Both the position numbers and the translations under genes were made by a program. The notes under the pieces are model-generated. The model worked only from the letters and a program-made list of their open reading frames with translations. It had not been told where the DNA came from and searched no databases. This document shows positions 54,972 through 63,907 of a stretch of DNA of 64,000 nt, one piece after another. Positions within the stretch are counted from its first letter, which is position 1. Each line of letters starts with the position of its first letter. The DNA comes from JBBSAT01 sp044223665 (GTDB lineage: Bacteria > Myxococcota_A > Polyangia > Polyangiales > Sandaracinaceae), in the NCBI GenBank assembly GCA_044223665.1, contig JBGALT010000017.1:12746-76745 (forward strand). Direction: 5' to 3'.

Positions 54972-56891
54972 ATGATCGACAAGCTCATCTGGTTCTTCGC
55001 CAACTTCGGCGCGTTCCGGGTCGCGGGCGTCTCGCTCGTGCCGATCCTCGTCGGCGTGTGCGTGTACCAGTCGCAGTACCCGTACGTGCTCTTGCGCGGC
55101 CTCTGGGTTCGCGCCTTCGGCGGCGACGGGTTCCGGCCGTACACGAAGGACGACGCGCCCGCGCTCGCGATGACGATCCCGACCCTGCTCCGGAACCAGG
55201 GCGACCTCGACGGGCTCGAGGTCGGCATCGCGAGCGCGCTCGCGAGCGGATACCCGGGCGCGCTGACGATTCTCGCGATCGTCGACGGCCTCGACGCGGC
55301 GCCCGGGCTGGTGCGCGAGCTCGAGACGTGGGTGGCCGCACAGACGGTGCCGGCCGGCTTCCACGTCGAGGTGATCGGCACCGAGACCCGCGTCGGCAAG
55401 GCGTACGCCGGCGACGTGGGTGTTCGGCACATCGCCGCGCTCGCCGACAAGGGCGCGATCGTCCGGCCCCGCATCTACTTCAACATGGATGCCGACTGCG
55501 AGCTCGGCCCGCACGCGCTCGAGCGCATGGTGCGGGCGCTGACCCGCAAGTCGCGGCTCAACGGACAGCCCGGGATGGTCGTCACCTCGCACGTGGTGAT
55601 CCGCGAGTCCGAGTACTGGAAGGGCTGGCGGCACTTCTTCACGCTGCGCGGGCAGATCGCGATCAACGTCGCGCGCGAGTACCTCGTCGCGATCGGCGTG
55701 GGCCGGCACAACGCCTTCCGGATCCTCCCGCAGAACGGCGCCTCCGGCGCGCTCTACTGCACCTGGTTCGAGGTGATGGAGGCCGCGCCGCACTACGCGC
55801 GCTTCATGCGCGAGCTGCGCTGGCGCGACTGGGCCGCCTGGTGGCTCGGCGCCGCGCCGCCGCGCTTCGATCCGGAGGCGTTCGAGCCGCTGCCCGAGGC
55901 CATGACGGGCATGGGCGAGGACACGTGGATCTCGTGGCTCGCGCTCACGGGCCGGATGATCGAAGGCCGCGTCTCGCTCGCGCTGCCGCGCACGCCGGCG
56001 CACGCGCTCTGGTATGCGTTCGTCGGGTTCTTCGCCCGCCCCTTCCGCTACGACCCGTACGCGAAGATCTACACGACCACGCCGACCACCGTGCGCGCCC
56101 TCTTCCTGCAGCGCATGCGCTGGAACGTGACGCGCATCTGGACGGTCCACACGTGGGGCGTCGTCCTCCTCTATCAGCTCGTGATCGGCCTGCCGGCGCT
56201 CTTCGACGTCGTCGTGTCGACGGCCTTCCAGGCGCTGATCGTCGGCGGGCTCTTGCTCGCGCCGCTCGCCCCCGGCCACGCCCCCGCGATGGCGACCGCG
56301 ATGTTCCTCATGGTGGAGATCGGCTACTTCGGCGAGCGCGTGCTCGCGACGGTGATCGGGCTCGTCCAGGACCCGGAGGAGCGCGGTCAGTGGCGCAAGC
56401 TCCTCGCGCTGCCCTTCGCCGGCAGCTTCCACTTCGCGTTCAACGTCGGCTCGACCATCGTCGGCTTCGCGCGCCAGGTCTTCGGCAACGGCTACAACGA
56501 CAAGTTCGCGCCCGAGACCACGCTGGTGAAGGGCGGCACGACGCGCATCGCGCTCGGCTACCGCATCCGCCGCTTCTACGCCCTCTGCTGGCGCTCGGTG
56601 GTGCACGGCGACGTGCCGCTCGGCTGGTTCTGGCTCGGCTGGCACGAGACGACGTGGACGCCGAACGGCTACGAGGGATGGTCGAGCGGGAAGGTCCCGT
56701 CGATCGTGCGCCCCGTGCCGCCGAAGCCGGCGCTGGTGTCGATCCCGGTCCGCACGGTCGTCGCGAGCGCGGTGCTCGCGCCGGTGGTGGCCGACGCGGA
56801 GCTGCCCGACTCGGGCATCCGCCGGCGCGCTTCGTTGTCGCTGCCCGCGATGGAGACCGAGCACGTGCCGCCGGCGGCCGCCGCACGCTGA
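54972..56891 (+). CDS. Processive family-2 glycosyltransferase
   Basis: A 639-residue membrane glycosyltransferase. Two N-terminal hydrophobic segments lead to the GT-A domain with Asp105 (IVDGLD), DAD at 173-175 (YFNMDADCELG), GED at 315-317 (TGMGEDTWISW) and QRMRW at 380-384, the four signatures of processive beta-glycan synthases such as cellulose, hyaluronan, alginate and mixed-linkage glucan synthases. Three to four helices follow (VVLLYQLVIGLPALFDVVV, ALIVGGLLLAPLAP). There is no PilZ domain, so cyclic-di-GMP control, if any, is through another protein. It is 10 bp after the adaptor gene. The product polysaccharide is not predictable from sequence. Confidence 0.9.
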   Translation: MIDKLIWFFANFGAFRVAGVSLVPILVGVCVYQSQYPYVLLRGLWVRAFGGDGFRPYTKDDAPALAMTIPTLLRNQGDLDGLEVGIASALASGYPGALTILAIVDGLDAAPGLVRELETWVAAQTVPAGFHVEVIGTETRVGKAYAGDVGVRHIAALADKGAIVRPRIYFNMDADCELGPHALERMVRALTRKSRLNGQPGMVVTSHVVIRESEYWKGWRHFFTLRGQIAINVAREYLVAIGVGRHNAFRILPQNGASGALYCTWFEVMEAAPHYARFMRELRWRDWAAWWLGAAPPRFDPEAFEPLPEAMTGMGEDTWISWLALTGRMIEGRVSLALPRTPAHALWYAFVGFFARPFRYDPYAKIYTTTPTTVRALFLQRMRWNVTRIWTVHTWGVVLLYQLVIGLPALFDVVVSTAFQALIVGGLLLAPLAPGHAPAMATAMFLMVEIGYFGERVLATVIGLVQDPEERGQWRKLLALPFAGSFHFAFNVGSTIVGFARQVFGNGYNDKFAPETTLVKGGTTRIALGYRIRRFYALCWRSVVHGDVPLGWFWLGWHETTWTPNGYEGWSSGKVPSIVRPVPPKPALVSIPVRTVVASAVLAPVVADAELPDSGIRRRASLSLPAMETEHVPPAAAAR

Positions 56892-56898
56892 GGGCGTC

Positions 56899-59310
56899 GT
56901 GAGGGCGCGGCACATCGCAACGCTCGCTGCGCTGGGGCTCGTCTCGTGCGTGCAGCCGCTCGCGCCCGATCCGTCCGGGCGCTGCGCGGCGCTCGCGGCG
57001 ACGTGCGGCGGCGACGCGTGGGAGACGTGGTGTCGGAGCACGTGCCTTCCCGACGTCGCCCGCGCCGCGTCGTGCCCATCGGGCGACGTCTGCGCGCTCT
57101 GCGGCGATGCGGAAGGGCGGACGTTCTACACGTTCGGGAATGGCTGCGCCGTCTCGTCGCCGGTCTGCAGCACGGCGCTCGCATGCCCCGCAGGCCAGCG
57201 CGTGTGGGTCGACGGTGGCCCCTGCGCGCCCGCCGATCCTTGCGCGGACGACACGCACTGCGCAGCCGTGGGTCGCGTCTGTGTCGCCGACGCCGGCGCC
57301 GCGACGTGCGGCCGCTGCCTCGACGACGGCGTCGACCACGAAGGAACGTGCACCCCCGCCGCCCCGCCTCACGTCGGCCCCTTCCGCGTGAGCCGTGATC
57401 ACTTCCAGGTGTGGGACGGCACGCGCTACCGCGCGCTCTTCCTCCGTGGCGTCAACGTCGGCGGCCCGCGCCCCGGCGAGGCCGGCAGCGAGACGAGCCT
57501 CGGCGAAGCGGACTGGCTGCGCTGGATGGCGATGTGGGCCGACGCCGGGATGAACGTCGTCCGCGTCTATCACCTCCACCCGCCCGAGCTCTACGACGCG
57601 CTCGTCGCCTGGAACGGCGCGCACCCGAGCGCGCCGATCTATCTGCTGCAGGGCGTCTACTATCCCGAGGTCGAGGCCGGAGGCGACATCGACTTCTTCT
57701 CCGGCGGCGAGTCGTTCGACGCGCTGGTCGCCCACGACGTCGACTGCATCCACGGCGCGTGCGAGGGCTATCCCGACGCGAGCGCGTGGACGCTGGCCTG
57801 GCTCGTCGGGCGCGAGCTGATGCCCGACGAGGTGATCCACACCGACATGCTCCACGCGGAGACGACGTCGTACACGGGGACCGCGCTCTCGATCGCCGCC
57901 ACCACGCCGACGGCGGCGTGGATCGTCGAGCGCATGGACCACGCGCTCGCGTGGGAGCGCGCGCACCACGCCGCGGAGCGTCCCATCGGCTGGACGCTCT
58001 GGCCCGTCCTCGACCCGCTCTCGCATCCGACCGAGCGGCCACGCTGGCAGGCCGATCTCGTGCGCGTCGACCTCGCGCCCGTCGACGCGACCCACGCCCC
58101 GGCCGGCCACTTCATCAGCTACCACTCCTACCCCTACGACCCCGACTTCCTCGCCGAGGACGCGGAGCTGCAGACGCACGCGGATCGCTTCGGTCCCGAC
58201 TCGTACCGCGGCTACCTCCGCGCGCTGCGCGAGCACTACGCCGATCAGGCCTTCCTCGTCGCGGAGTTCGGCGTCCCGACGAGCCGCGCGCCAGCGCACA
58301 CGAGCACGTCGGGCATGGCGCAGGGCGGGCTCGACGAGACCCAGCAGGGCCGCTTCGCCGCCCGCATGCTCGAGAACATCGAGGACGCCGGCGCCGCGGG
58401 CGGCGTGTGGTTCCAGTGGGAAGACGGCTGGTGGAAGCAGTCGTGGACGTCCTTGCGACGCGCCTTTCCGCGCTCGCGCTTCCCGCTCTGGCACAACCTG
58501 CTCGACCCCGAGCAGTCGTTCGGTCTCGTGTCGTTCGAGCCCGCGCTCACCGCACCGACCACGCTCGCGATCGCGGGCGGCAGCGCGCACGTGCGGGCCA
58601 TCCGCGCCTCGTCGTCGGCCGCGATCGTCCGCTTCGAGATCGAGCTCGACGCGCCGCTCGGTGCGGGCGAGACGCTCGAGCTCGGGCTCGACGTGCTGGA
58701 CCCGACGCGCGGCGAGCCGGCGCTCCCCTCGGGGCGCGCGCTCGTCGCGAGCCGCGCCGAAGCCGCCATCACGCTCACGGACGACGATGCGCGCTTCCGC
58801 ATCACCGCCTGCCTCGACACGAACCGGCTCCTCGACGACGAGCGATTCGTCACGGCGACGCGCGCCGGCGGATGCGGATGGGCCGATCTGCGCTGGGTGA
58901 TGACGAACCAGCACGAGCGACCGCCGAGCGGATGCTTCGTGACGCGCGACTTCTACGACCTGGGCGCGCTGCACGTGCGAGCCGGCGATGCACCGCCGCG
59001 CAGCGACGACGTGATCGTCGTCGACGGCGCCGTCGTCCGTGTCGAGCTGCCGTGGAGCATGCTCGTCGTCTCCGATCCGTCCACGCGCTCGGTCCTCGAC
59101 GACGACCCGGCGACCGCGGACGCAGACGCGACCGTGTCCGAGGGCATCGCCCTCGCCGTCCTCGTGCGGGGCGAGCTCGTGGAGAGCGCGCCGTACGCCT
59201 GGCCGACGTGGGACACGGCGCCCGCGACGACCGAGCGCCTGAAGGACGGGGCCGAGACGTTCTTCGCGTACACGCGCGCGCTACCGCGCTTCGCCGACGG
59301 TGCCCCGTGA
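56899..59310 (+). CDS. TIM-barrel glycoside hydrolase-like lipoprotein (paralogue 1)
   Basis: An 803-residue lipoprotein (signal TLAALGLVSC). A Cys-rich head of about 130 residues precedes a TIM-barrel hydrolase-like domain. Acid/base Glu306 is expected in LAWLVGRELMP and the nucleophile Glu456 in LVAEFGVPTS, with GHFISYHSYPYDPDF between them. WFQWEDGWWKQSW is highly aromatic, as in sugar-binding clefts. A C-terminal beta domain follows. The start is GTG at 56899, 7 bp after the glycosyltransferase stop. The next gene is a paralogue that overlaps its stop by 4 bp. It probably trims, cuts or re-links the polysaccharide at the cell surface. Confidence 0.82.
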   Translation: MRARHIATLAALGLVSCVQPLAPDPSGRCAALAATCGGDAWETWCRSTCLPDVARAASCPSGDVCALCGDAEGRTFYTFGNGCAVSSPVCSTALACPAGQRVWVDGGPCAPADPCADDTHCAAVGRVCVADAGAATCGRCLDDGVDHEGTCTPAAPPHVGPFRVSRDHFQVWDGTRYRALFLRGVNVGGPRPGEAGSETSLGEADWLRWMAMWADAGMNVVRVYHLHPPELYDALVAWNGAHPSAPIYLLQGVYYPEVEAGGDIDFFSGGESFDALVAHDVDCIHGACEGYPDASAWTLAWLVGRELMPDEVIHTDMLHAETTSYTGTALSIAATTPTAAWIVERMDHALAWERAHHAAERPIGWTLWPVLDPLSHPTERPRWQADLVRVDLAPVDATHAPAGHFISYHSYPYDPDFLAEDAELQTHADRFGPDSYRGYLRALREHYADQAFLVAEFGVPTSRAPAHTSTSGMAQGGLDETQQGRFAARMLENIEDAGAAGGVWFQWEDGWWKQSWTSLRRAFPRSRFPLWHNLLDPEQSFGLVSFEPALTAPTTLAIAGGSAHVRAIRASSSAAIVRFEIELDAPLGAGETLELGLDVLDPTRGEPALPSGRALVASRAEAAITLTDDDARFRITACLDTNRLLDDERFVTATRAGGCGWADLRWVMTNQHERPPSGCFVTRDFYDLGALHVRAGDAPPRSDDVIVVDGAVVRVELPWSMLVVSDPSTRSVLDDDPATADADATVSEGIALAVLVRGELVESAPYAWPTWDTAPATTERLKDGAETFFAYTRALPRFADGAP

Positions 59311-61535
59311 GCCGGACGCGCGCATGGATCGGTGTGCTCCTCCTGGCCTCGAGCGCGACGCTGGGGTGCACGCGCTTCTGCACGCTCGACGCGACGTGCA
59401 CGCCGGGGACGCGCCAGTGGAGCGAGCGCGGGCCATGCCTTCCGACCGATCCGTGCGCGAGCGACGATCCGTGCGCCGCGCAGCATCGGGCCTGCATCGG
59501 GGTCGACGGGCATGCCGAGTGCGGCCCCTGCCTCGACGACTGGCGAGGCGACACGAGCTGCGTGCAGACCGAGGTGGCGAACGTCGGGCCCTATCGCGTC
59601 ACGCGCGATCACTTCGCGGTGTGGGACGGCACGCGCTATCGCCCTGTCTTCCTGCGGGGCGTCGACGTGGGAGGCGCGCGGCCGGGTCAGAGCGCCGACG
59701 AGACCAGCCTGACCGTCGCCGACTGGACGCGATGGATGACGATCTGGGCCGAGGCCGGTCTCAACGTGGTGCGCATCTACCGCGCCCATCCGCCGGCGCT
59801 CTACGAGGCGCTGATCGCGTGGAACGAGGCGCACGCCAGCCAGCCGATCTACTTGCTGCAGGGCGTCTATCTGCGCGACATCGAGCCCGGACAGGGCGAA
59901 GACCTCTTCCCGCGCGCCGAGCGCTTCGACGCCGACCTCGTGGAGGCGATCGATGCGGTGCACGGCGCGCGCGACGGCTACCCGGACGCGTCGGCGTGGT
60001 GCATGGGCTGGATCGTCGGCCGCGAGATCTCGAGCAGCGAGGTCGACGCGACCAACCGCGCCCACCCGGAGGTGACCTCGTACGTGGGCACGGCCCTCTC
60101 CGTCGCGTCCGTCGCCGCGAGCGAGGCCTGGGTCGTCGAGCGCCTCGATCGCGCGGTCGTCCACGAGCGGACGCGGTTCGGCACCGAGCGTCCGATCGGG
60201 TTCACGAGCTGGCTCGAGCTCGACCCGATCACCCATCCGACCGAGGCGCCGGCCTCGCACCAGGACACCTCGACGCTCGACCTGCGGCACGTGGATGCGT
60301 CCTCGGCGCCCGCCGGCCACTTCATCAGCTATCACGCGTATCCCTATTTCCCCGACTTCGTGAACGAGGACCCGGTGTACGTGCAGTACGCGGACTCGCT
60401 CGGGCGGGACCCGTACCGCGGGATGATCGCCGACCTGCGTCGCGCCCACGCGGGCCAGGCGGTGCTCATCTCCGAGTTCGGCGTGCCCACGGCGTTCGCG
60501 CCCGCGCACCCGTCGATCTCCGGGATGTCGCAGGGCGGCATCACCGAGGAGCAGCAGGGCGTCTACGCCGCCCGCATGCTGCGCGACATCGAGGAGGTCG
60601 GCGCCGCCGGCGGCATCTGGTTCCAGTGGGAAGACGGCTGGTGGAAGCGCTCGTGGACGAGCGACGACCGCGCTTTCCCGAGAGACCGCTTCCCGCTCTG
60701 GCACGATCTGCTGAACCCCGAGCAGAGCTACGGCCTGATGGCGTTCACTCCGGAGACCTCGCCCTGGGAGCCGCTCGAGACCACCGGCGCCGAAGGGCAC
60801 GTGCGCGGCGTGGTCGCTTCGTACGACGCCGAACGGCTCCATTTCCGCATCGACCTCGACGCACCGCTCGCAGCCACCGACACCATGGTGATCGGCCTCG
60901 ACGTGCTCGATCGGCACCGCGGCGAGCCGGTGCTGCCCGACGGAACGGCGCTCGTCACCACCGCCGCCGAGCTGGCGATCACGATCGGGCCAGAGACGCC
61001 GACCGCGACGATGCGCGTGACGCCCTGCCTCGACCTCGTGGAGCTGCCGCGCGACCTTCTCTACAACGCCTCGCCCGGGCCGCGCGCCGGCGGCTGCGGC
61101 GGCTGGTCGACGATGGGCTGGCTCTTCTCCGCGTTCCACTACCAGAGCAATGGCTGCCGCGCGGGAGACCAGGTCCATCCCCTCGGCGATCTACCGATGC
61201 GTGACGCGCTCGAGCCCGCGAGCTCGCTCGACGCAGTGGTCGTCGACCGCAGCACGACGAGCCCGAGCGTGCGCCTCGATCTCCCCTGGGTGCTGGTGCT
61301 GGTGACCGACCCGACGACGCACGGCGTGTTCGACGACGACCCGACCATGGACGGCGCGCAGGCCAGCGTCACCGACGGCGTCGCGCTCGGCATCGTGGTC
61401 GACGGCGCGCTGGTCGAGACCGCGCCCTACCTCTGGCCCGGCTGGGAAGCCGCGCCCCCGACGACCGAGCGCCTCAAGGCGGGTGCCGAGACCTTCTTCG
61501 CCTACACACGAACCCTCTCGCGGTGGGTGGAATGA
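59307..61535 (+). CDS. TIM-barrel glycoside hydrolase-like lipoprotein (paralogue 2)
   Basis: A 742-residue lipoprotein (signal WIGVLLLASSATLGC). It shares the layout of paralogue 1: Cys-rich head, TIM-barrel with Glu240 (MGWIVGREISS), GHFISYHAYPYFPDF, Glu390 (LISEFGVPTAF), WFQWEDGWWKRSW and a C-terminal beta domain with the conserved end FAYTRTLSRW. Sequence similarity runs through most of the length, showing tandem duplication; synonymous divergence shows it is not recent. The GTG start overlaps the previous stop (GTGA), and its stop overlaps the next start (ATGA). Confidence 0.82.
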   Translation: MSRTRAWIGVLLLASSATLGCTRFCTLDATCTPGTRQWSERGPCLPTDPCASDDPCAAQHRACIGVDGHAECGPCLDDWRGDTSCVQTEVANVGPYRVTRDHFAVWDGTRYRPVFLRGVDVGGARPGQSADETSLTVADWTRWMTIWAEAGLNVVRIYRAHPPALYEALIAWNEAHASQPIYLLQGVYLRDIEPGQGEDLFPRAERFDADLVEAIDAVHGARDGYPDASAWCMGWIVGREISSSEVDATNRAHPEVTSYVGTALSVASVAASEAWVVERLDRAVVHERTRFGTERPIGFTSWLELDPITHPTEAPASHQDTSTLDLRHVDASSAPAGHFISYHAYPYFPDFVNEDPVYVQYADSLGRDPYRGMIADLRRAHAGQAVLISEFGVPTAFAPAHPSISGMSQGGITEEQQGVYAARMLRDIEEVGAAGGIWFQWEDGWWKRSWTSDDRAFPRDRFPLWHDLLNPEQSYGLMAFTPETSPWEPLETTGAEGHVRGVVASYDAERLHFRIDLDAPLAATDTMVIGLDVLDRHRGEPVLPDGTALVTTAAELAITIGPETPTATMRVTPCLDLVELPRDLLYNASPGPRAGGCGGWSTMGWLFSAFHYQSNGCRAGDQVHPLGDLPMRDALEPASSLDAVVVDRSTTSPSVRLDLPWVLVLVTDPTTHGVFDDDPTMDGAQASVTDGVALGIVVDGALVETAPYLWPGWEAAPPTTERLKAGAETFFAYTRTLSRWVE

Positions 61536-63907
61536 GCGATCCGAGCACGAAGCGACTCGCACGCCGGCTCGGTGCCTGGGCCCTGGGCGCGGTCGCGCTC
61601 GCGCCCAGCTGCGGGCCGCCTCCGCCGCCCGCGCTGCAGATCGACGTGGCCGGTCTTCGCGGCACGCTCACGCTCTCGCTGACGAGCACGGCCACGAGCT
61701 CCGGCACGATGCCCCGCGTCGTCAGCGTGACCTTCGACACCGCCGCTCCCACGCGCGTGGTCCCCACCGAATTCGCCGAAGAGGCCACCCTCGACATCGC
61801 GATTGTGGATCAGCCCGATCGACCGCCGCAGCGCTGCACGCTCGATGCCGATCACGTCGCGCCACGCGGAAGGCTGACCGTCACGTGCGCGGACGTGGAG
61901 CTCTGCGGACCACTGTTCCGCCGCTTCGCGACGGCCACGCCCGTGTTCGGCGACCTCGACGCATGGGGCTTCATGCAGCTCGAGTGGATCGAGGCCGGCG
62001 GGTTCTACCTCGTGCCGTTGTTGGAAGGCCGCGTGGTCCGCTTCGACCCCGACGCGTCGCCCCTCGAGACCGAGCCGCTGCTCGACATCGGCGATCGCGT
62101 CGAAGCGCAGTTCGACGACGGCCTGCTCAGCGCGACGCTCCATCCCGACTACCCGACGGTGACGAGCCTCTTCGTCCAGTACGTCGCGCACGCCGACCCG
62201 CGCACGATCCGCGTCTCGCGCTTCGAGCTCGCGACCGACGGCACGCACTACGATCCCGCCAGCGAAGACGTGCTCGTCGAAGGTCTGAAGGTCCCCGGTC
62301 GCGACTCGCACAGCGGTGGCACGGTGCGCTTCGGGCCCGACGGCTATCTCTACGCGAGCCTGGGCGACGGCGGCTTCATCGAGCCACCCTCGCGCAACGC
62401 GCAGGACACGACGAACGTCCTCGGCTCGATGATCCGCATCGACGTCGACGTGCCCGCCGGCATGCACTTCGCGATTCCGGCCGACAACCCCTTCGCGCCC
62501 GGAGGCACGCATCCCGGCGAAGGCCGCCCCGAGATCTACGCGTGGGGCTTCCGCAACCCGTTCCGCTGGAGCTTCGACTCGGCGACCGGAGACCTCTGGC
62601 TCGGCGACGTCGGCTGGGCGAGCTGGGAGGAGATCGACCTCGTCCGCCTCGGCGGAAACTACGGATGGCCGGTCTTCGAGGGCACGAGGTGCCACGACGC
62701 CTCGTGCGACCCGACGGCGTTCACCGCACCGGCCTTCGCGTACGCGCACGACCAGGGCAGCTCGGCCGTCGTGGGCGGCTTCGTCTATCACGGCGACGAC
62801 TTCCCCGCGCTCCGAGGCGCCTACCTCTTCAGCGACTTCAACCGGCGCGCGCTCTTCGCGCTCCACGATCCCTCAGGCCCGGCGAGCACCCTCGAGACCG
62901 TCGCCTACGCCGACGTCGACGTCGTGTCGGTCAGCCCCGACGAGCGCGGCGAGCCGCTGCTCGTCGGCCTGAGCCGGATCGCGCGGCTGACGCCGGGCGA
63001 AGCGGGCGCGTTCACGCCGCCAGGCTCGATCCTCGAGACGGGCTGCATGGATCTCGACGCGCCGACCAGCCTGCACCCCGCGCTCGAGCCCTACGAGGTG
63101 AACGCCCCGCTGTTCTCGGATGGGACCGACAAGGGCCGCTTCGTGTGGATTCCGGAGGGCGCCACGGCGACGGCCGACGCCACCGGGGACCTGCTCCTTC
63201 CGCCCGGCACCGTCCTCGCGAAGGAGTTCTGGCGCGGGGACGAGCGTCTCGAGACGCGCTTCCTCGTGGCCCTCGAGGACGGCGGGTGGAACGCGTTCGC
63301 GTACCGGTGGAGCGCCGACCAGACGGACGCGACGCTCGTGCGCGAGCCCATCGTCGCGCCGAGCGCGCACGATCCGCGGAACTGGCTCTACCCGGCGCCG
63401 GCGCAGTGCGCGCAGTGCCACACGAGCGCCGCGGGGCACTCGCTCGGTCTCGAGCTCGCGGAGCTGGACCGCACGATCCTGGTCGGAGGCGAGCGAGTGT
63501 CCCAGCTCGAGCACTGGCGCAGCCTCGGATGGCTCGCGAGCGCGACGTCGCCCGTCGCCCCGATGGTGCCCCTCGACGACGCCTCCGCCTCCGTCGAGAC
63601 GCGCGTGCGCGACTACCTGCACGCGAACTGCGCGCCCTGTCACCGGCAAGGCAACCCGCTGCGCGTCGCGCTCGATCTCCGGCGCGAGGTCCCGCTCGCG
63701 GACACCGGGCTCTGCGGTGCACCGATGGCCGAGGGATTCTCGCTCGCGCACGTCGTCGAGCCCGGCGACCCGGACGCGTCGGTCCTCGTGCAGCGGCTCT
63801 CGAGCACCGACGCGCTGCGGATGCCGCCTCTGGGCCGCCTCACGGTCGACGACGCCGGCGTCGCGCTCGTGCGTGCGTGGATCGAGTCTCTCGGAAGCTG
63901 CCCATGA
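61532..63907 (+). CDS. PQQ sugar dehydrogenase-like/di-heme cytochrome lipoprotein
   Basis: A 791-residue lipoprotein (signal LGAWALGAVALAPSC). A six-bladed propeller of the soluble aldose dehydrogenase type runs from about residue 130 to 490 (DSHSGGTVRFGPDGYLYASLGDGG, YAWGFRNPFRWSFD, NYGWPVFEG). After a small domain come two haem c motifs: CAQCH at residue 626 and CAPCH at 700, in an SO2930-like cytochrome block (DYLHANCAPCHRQGNP; DALRMPPLG). The fusion would pass electrons from sugar oxidation to haem. Position inside the operon suggests oxidation of a polysaccharide or its fragments. Confidence 0.85.
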   Translation: MSDPSTKRLARRLGAWALGAVALAPSCGPPPPPALQIDVAGLRGTLTLSLTSTATSSGTMPRVVSVTFDTAAPTRVVPTEFAEEATLDIAIVDQPDRPPQRCTLDADHVAPRGRLTVTCADVELCGPLFRRFATATPVFGDLDAWGFMQLEWIEAGGFYLVPLLEGRVVRFDPDASPLETEPLLDIGDRVEAQFDDGLLSATLHPDYPTVTSLFVQYVAHADPRTIRVSRFELATDGTHYDPASEDVLVEGLKVPGRDSHSGGTVRFGPDGYLYASLGDGGFIEPPSRNAQDTTNVLGSMIRIDVDVPAGMHFAIPADNPFAPGGTHPGEGRPEIYAWGFRNPFRWSFDSATGDLWLGDVGWASWEEIDLVRLGGNYGWPVFEGTRCHDASCDPTAFTAPAFAYAHDQGSSAVVGGFVYHGDDFPALRGAYLFSDFNRRALFALHDPSGPASTLETVAYADVDVVSVSPDERGEPLLVGLSRIARLTPGEAGAFTPPGSILETGCMDLDAPTSLHPALEPYEVNAPLFSDGTDKGRFVWIPEGATATADATGDLLLPPGTVLAKEFWRGDERLETRFLVALEDGGWNAFAYRWSADQTDATLVREPIVAPSAHDPRNWLYPAPAQCAQCHTSAAGHSLGLELAELDRTILVGGERVSQLEHWRSLGWLASATSPVAPMVPLDDASASVETRVRDYLHANCAPCHRQGNPLRVALDLRREVPLADTGLCGAPMAEGFSLAHVVEPGDPDASVLVQRLSSTDALRMPPLGRLTVDDAGVALVRAWIESLGSCP

